Assembly: GCF_000340215.1 (NCBI RefSeq)
Contig: NW_006921552.1
Coordinates: 344,487 to 408,486, forward strand
Direction of reading: 5' to 3'
Source: Pseudocercospora fijiensis CIRAD86
Lineage: Eukaryota; Ascomycota; Dothideomycetes; Mycosphaerellales; Mycosphaerellaceae
Length of the DNA stretch: 64,000 nt
Position numbers and translations under genes: made by a program. The notes beneath the pieces are model-generated. The model saw only the letters and a program-made list of their open reading frames with translations. It was not told where the DNA came from and did not search any database. Below are positions 61,383 to 64,000 of this stretch, piece by piece. Position 1 is the stretch's first letter; each line of letters opens with the position of its first letter.

Positions 61383-61496
61383 AAGCCGCTTCGTTAGGAT
61401 ACGACGAAGCGCTTCTAGTTAGTAAGCCGCTTCGTTAGGATGCGACGAAGCGCTTCTAGTTAGTAAGCCGCTTCGCTAGGATACGACGAAGCGCTT
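61383..61496. repeat. 41-bp tandem hairpin array, 3 units, breaking the helicase
   Basis: Units start at 61,383, 61,424 and 61,465. Each contains inverted arms aagccgcttcgt and acgacgaagcgctt around a short loop. A related hairpin (arms cgctccgt and acggagcg) lies at about 61,589-61,616. Confidence 0.88.
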
Positions 61497-62311
61497 AAAA
61501 AACATTAAAGCAAGAAGGCGTTCGTATTCTAAGTCGTATCTCGACCGCGCCCGCGTCTAGCTAATTAGCTATAACTAGCGATACGGCCCTCGCTCCGTTA
61601 GAACGCGACGGAGCGCTTCCGGTTAAGAAATATACGGGGTACGCATTCTCCTATCCCTTACCCTCCGGTTCTATAAGTAGGGATTTACCTATCTTCTTAG
61701 CTATACTTTTAGTCTTATATTAAGTATACGAGGTACCCTTTCCCGAAATCTAGCTAACCTGTCTGCCCGATATTAATCAAACATTATTAGAACCTAGCTA
61801 ACTATCTAATTAAATAGCCTTCCTTCGCTATTACGGAAGGCTACTACGAACCTTACCCCGTATCTTATATTACTCCGCCTATCGCCTAGTAAGGACTTTT
61901 ACCTTTAATAATAGACCTACCTATAATACTCTTTAGGTTTACTTATCCTACGGTCCGATAGAGGAACAACTTAAAACTTTTAGTATATACCTAAAACGCC
62001 TAGTTTTAGGTACGTACCTAAAGTTTTAAGTTGTTTACGGTATCCTTTAATTGCTAGACTTTAGGTTTTACAACGTCTACGGGAAGGCCGTAGGTAGTAT
62101 ACGAACCTACTTGTACGTACTGCTTTATACGCAAAATATACTACGCTACTATTCCTTGCTCTCTTATATATAAAATATATCGCTAGAAAGGGGTAGCCCT
62201 TTCTAGTATTAGTAGTTTCCGCGAGATAGAACTACTACCTCCTCGAATTCTATACTTATTAGCGCGGCTTATATATAAGCTTTGCCCTCCGCTATTAACG
62301 GAATTAATACG
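61497..62311. other. No recognisable gene; several inverted repeats
   Basis: Contains a fragment of the 273-bp unit (61,518-61,585), a small hairpin with arms agccttcc/ggaaggct (about 61,815-61,845) and a large hairpin at 61,966-62,034. No protein frame. Confidence 0.6.
61966..62034. repeat. 69-bp near-perfect hairpin
   Basis: Arms of about 32 bp starting acaacttaaaactt pair across a 6-nt loop with only about four mismatches. It could be a foldback element or a strong transcriptional terminator-like structure. Confidence 0.8.
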
Positions 62312-63043
62312 ATGCCGCCTAAAGGATAGCGTAAGCTACTCGGTACTAAAGAGGAAGAGCGGAAGAAGAAGGCCGAACGTACCGCGAGGAAGTTAGCGAG
62401 TACGGCTCTACGACGAGCCTAGAAGAAAGTATAGCAAGCCGAGTAAGACCTAGGCGTAGCATCTTCTTCGTCTACGCTGCTACTATATCTAGCCGCTATA
62501 TCGTCTACCTCCTCGGCTACCTAACCTATCCCCTATATTAACCCTCTACTTCGTAGCTAAATAGGCGTAGTAGGTAGTTAAACACTCTAGAGTTAGTACT
62601 ATTCGGCTAGTTAGGGACGGCTACTTCTCCTAGTACTACGACTACTACCGCTCTCTTTATAGATAGCGCCGCGTATAAATACTAGAGATAGACTATAGCT
62701 CCTCGCTATCTATATTAACTAGCTCGAGATCGATAATATTATCGCGATAGTCGATTAATTCGCTAGAGCTAACGCCGCTAGCTCTACTCTAAGGGATAGT
62801 ACTTCTACGTCGCTCGTTTAATAATCGATCGTATAGGCTATCCCTATCTACGACTAGCCTCGGTTAGCTATTCGGCGGGCTCCTCTACGTCCCCTTCTCC
62901 CTAAAATAGATAGCACTTAACTAGTATACCTATCTAATACTCTCCCTTCGTATATAGGTCCTCTTACCCTACGTAGAATAGTTTACCGCCCCGCTCCGAT
63001 AGCTACTAGACCCCCTTCGTCCGCTATAGTACAATCCCTACTA

Positions 63044-63343
63044 GCGCTAGCTTCTATACTAGCGATACCTCCCGCGCTAGCTTCTATACTAGCGATACCT
63101 CCCGCGCTAGCTTCTATACTAGCGATACCTCCCGCGCTAGCTTCTATACTAGCGATATCTCCCGCGCTAGCTTCTATACTAGCGATACCTCCCTAGCTAG
63201 CTTCTATACTAGCGATACCTCCCTAGCTAGCTTCTATACTAGCGATACCTCCCGCGCTAGCTTCTATACTAGCGACGCCTTCCTAGCTAGCTTCTATACT
63301 AGCGACGCCTTCCCCGCTAGCTTCTATACTAGCGACGCCGCCT
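63044..63343 (+). repeat. 30-bp minisatellite, 10 units
   Basis: Unit gcgctagcttctatactagc plus ten more bases repeats with an exact 30-bp period from 63,044 to 63,343, with a few variant units (tagctag, ttcc). It is in frame with the surrounding unknown gene. Confidence 0.92.
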
Positions 63344-63620
63344 AAGCCTAACTCCTAAGAAAGCGTAGCTTATTCTTCCCTATTACTAGCTTCGAAGTCT
63401 ACTACTTAACCTGCTTCGCCGACTCCTCGAAGAAGTCTCTCCTTCCCTCCTATTCTAGAGAGCCCCTTATTACCTACGACGCCGCCTAAGCTAGACTTCT
63501 AAGTAAACGTAGCTTATTCTCCCCTATTACTAGCTTCGAAGTCCGCTACTTAACCTACTTCGCCGACTTCTCGAAGAAGTCTCTCCTTCCCTCCTATTCT
63601 AGAGAGCCCCTTATTACCTA
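63334..63620 (+). repeat. 144-bp direct repeat, 2 copies
   Basis: Both copies start gacgccgcctaag (63,334 and 63,478) and end agagccccttattacct, a 144-bp (48-codon) period in frame with the unknown gene. Confidence 0.88.
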
Positions 63621-64000
63621 CTTTAAGAGATAGGACGAATTAACTACTAGCCTCGGTATAGCGTAGTCGACCGATCGTAAGCGCGAGTATATCTAAGTCT
63701 AATTCTAGAGATAGCATTCCTAGCCCTAGCTTAAGGCGAAGCCCGTCTAGATTAAGAGATAGTATTACTAGGTCTAATTTAAGAGAGAGCTTATAAAGGC
63801 CTCGTCCTAGAGCTTAGCTATCGTAGCTATAATGTAAGCTCCTACTATATATTCGGCTAAATCCTAGAGGGCGTAACCCGCGCCCTACCTTACTAGAACC
63901 CCTACTACCGCTACGACCTACGCTACCGCGAGGTCGGTAGGGTCGAGACGATAATAGCGACGTTACGCTTAAAAGCTCGCGAGTACCTTTAGTAACTAGT

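Larger units (their letters stand above)
62312..64000 (+). pseudogene. Repeat-rich protein of unknown function (runs off the window)
   Basis: ATG at 62,312 (MPPKG, then a Lys/Glu/Arg-rich helix KEEERKKKAERTARKLAS) starts a + strand frame with relatively few stops. A frameshift occurs near 62,580. The middle encodes ten copies of a 10-residue hydrophobic unit (LASILAIPPA type), then two 48-residue repeats ending in RRSLSFPPILESPLLP, then a Ser/Arg-rich tail. Residues in the repeats keep a consistent pattern, which argues the frame was real. I recognise no family; the charged start could be a gag-like or ORF1-like protein, but this is a guess. The 3' end is outside the window. Confidence 0.45.

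Noticed and set aside
1..64000. CRISPR arrays, bacterial promoters, ribosome binding sites and operons
   Set aside because: Not expected in fungal nuclear DNA, and the tandem repeats here lack the repeat-spacer structure of a CRISPR array.

Overview
This window reads as nuclear DNA of a filamentous ascomycete (Pezizomycotina) that has been heavily mutated by repeat-induced point mutation (RIP). CpA and TpG are scarce almost everywhere while TpA is abundant and CpG is kept. Long reading frames of recognisable proteins survive without indels but are riddled with TAG/TAA (from CAG, CAA and TGG), with Tyr in place of His and Ile in place of Met. I found no intact host gene; almost every coding feature is a RIP-killed relic. 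I cannot name the species.

Layout. 1-4,030: a large unrecognised + strand gene with acidic 60-bp repeats. 5,887-12,662: a Helitron Rep/helicase (DUF6570-like, Helitron-like N with HUH site, Pif1-like helicase). 14.3-25.5 kb: decayed host-like genes, namely a 2EXR-type protein, an Argonaute cut off before its catalytic residues, a Sir2-family deacetylase, an unrecognised protein and a second 2EXR-like gene. The last is split by a 393-bp hAT-type MITE with an 8-bp target duplication that escaped RIP. 26,228-38,598: a 12.4-kb Ty3/Gypsy LTR element on the - strand, with 279-bp LTRs, CTAG target duplication and polypurine tract, that carries a large extra ORF between pol and the 3' LTR. It sits inside a dispersed repeat (D/B) whose other copies are at 40.8 and 48.5 kb. 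44,002-47,682: a Tc1/mariner element with a second, unrecognised gene; a 578-bp deleted relative lies at 52.8 kb. 53.4-58.85 kb: a CpG-poor, AT-rich block holding a copia pol fragment abutting the 3' part of a Tad-like LINE. 58.9-64 kb: a gag fragment, a short TTAGGG run, 273-bp tandem repeats, a decayed Hrr1/ZNFX1-like SF1 RNA helicase interrupted by hairpin repeats, and a repeat-rich unknown gene running off the window.

How it fits together. The relics form a nested transposon graveyard, but three of the host-like relics (Argonaute, Sir2-type deacetylase, Hrr1-like helicase) belong to families that act in RNAi and heterochromatic silencing. Whether this reflects cargo of a large mobile element, gene capture or segmental duplication cannot be settled from one window. 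Coordinates of decayed genes are approximate unless an ATG->ATA start, a genuine stop or a target duplication fixes them.
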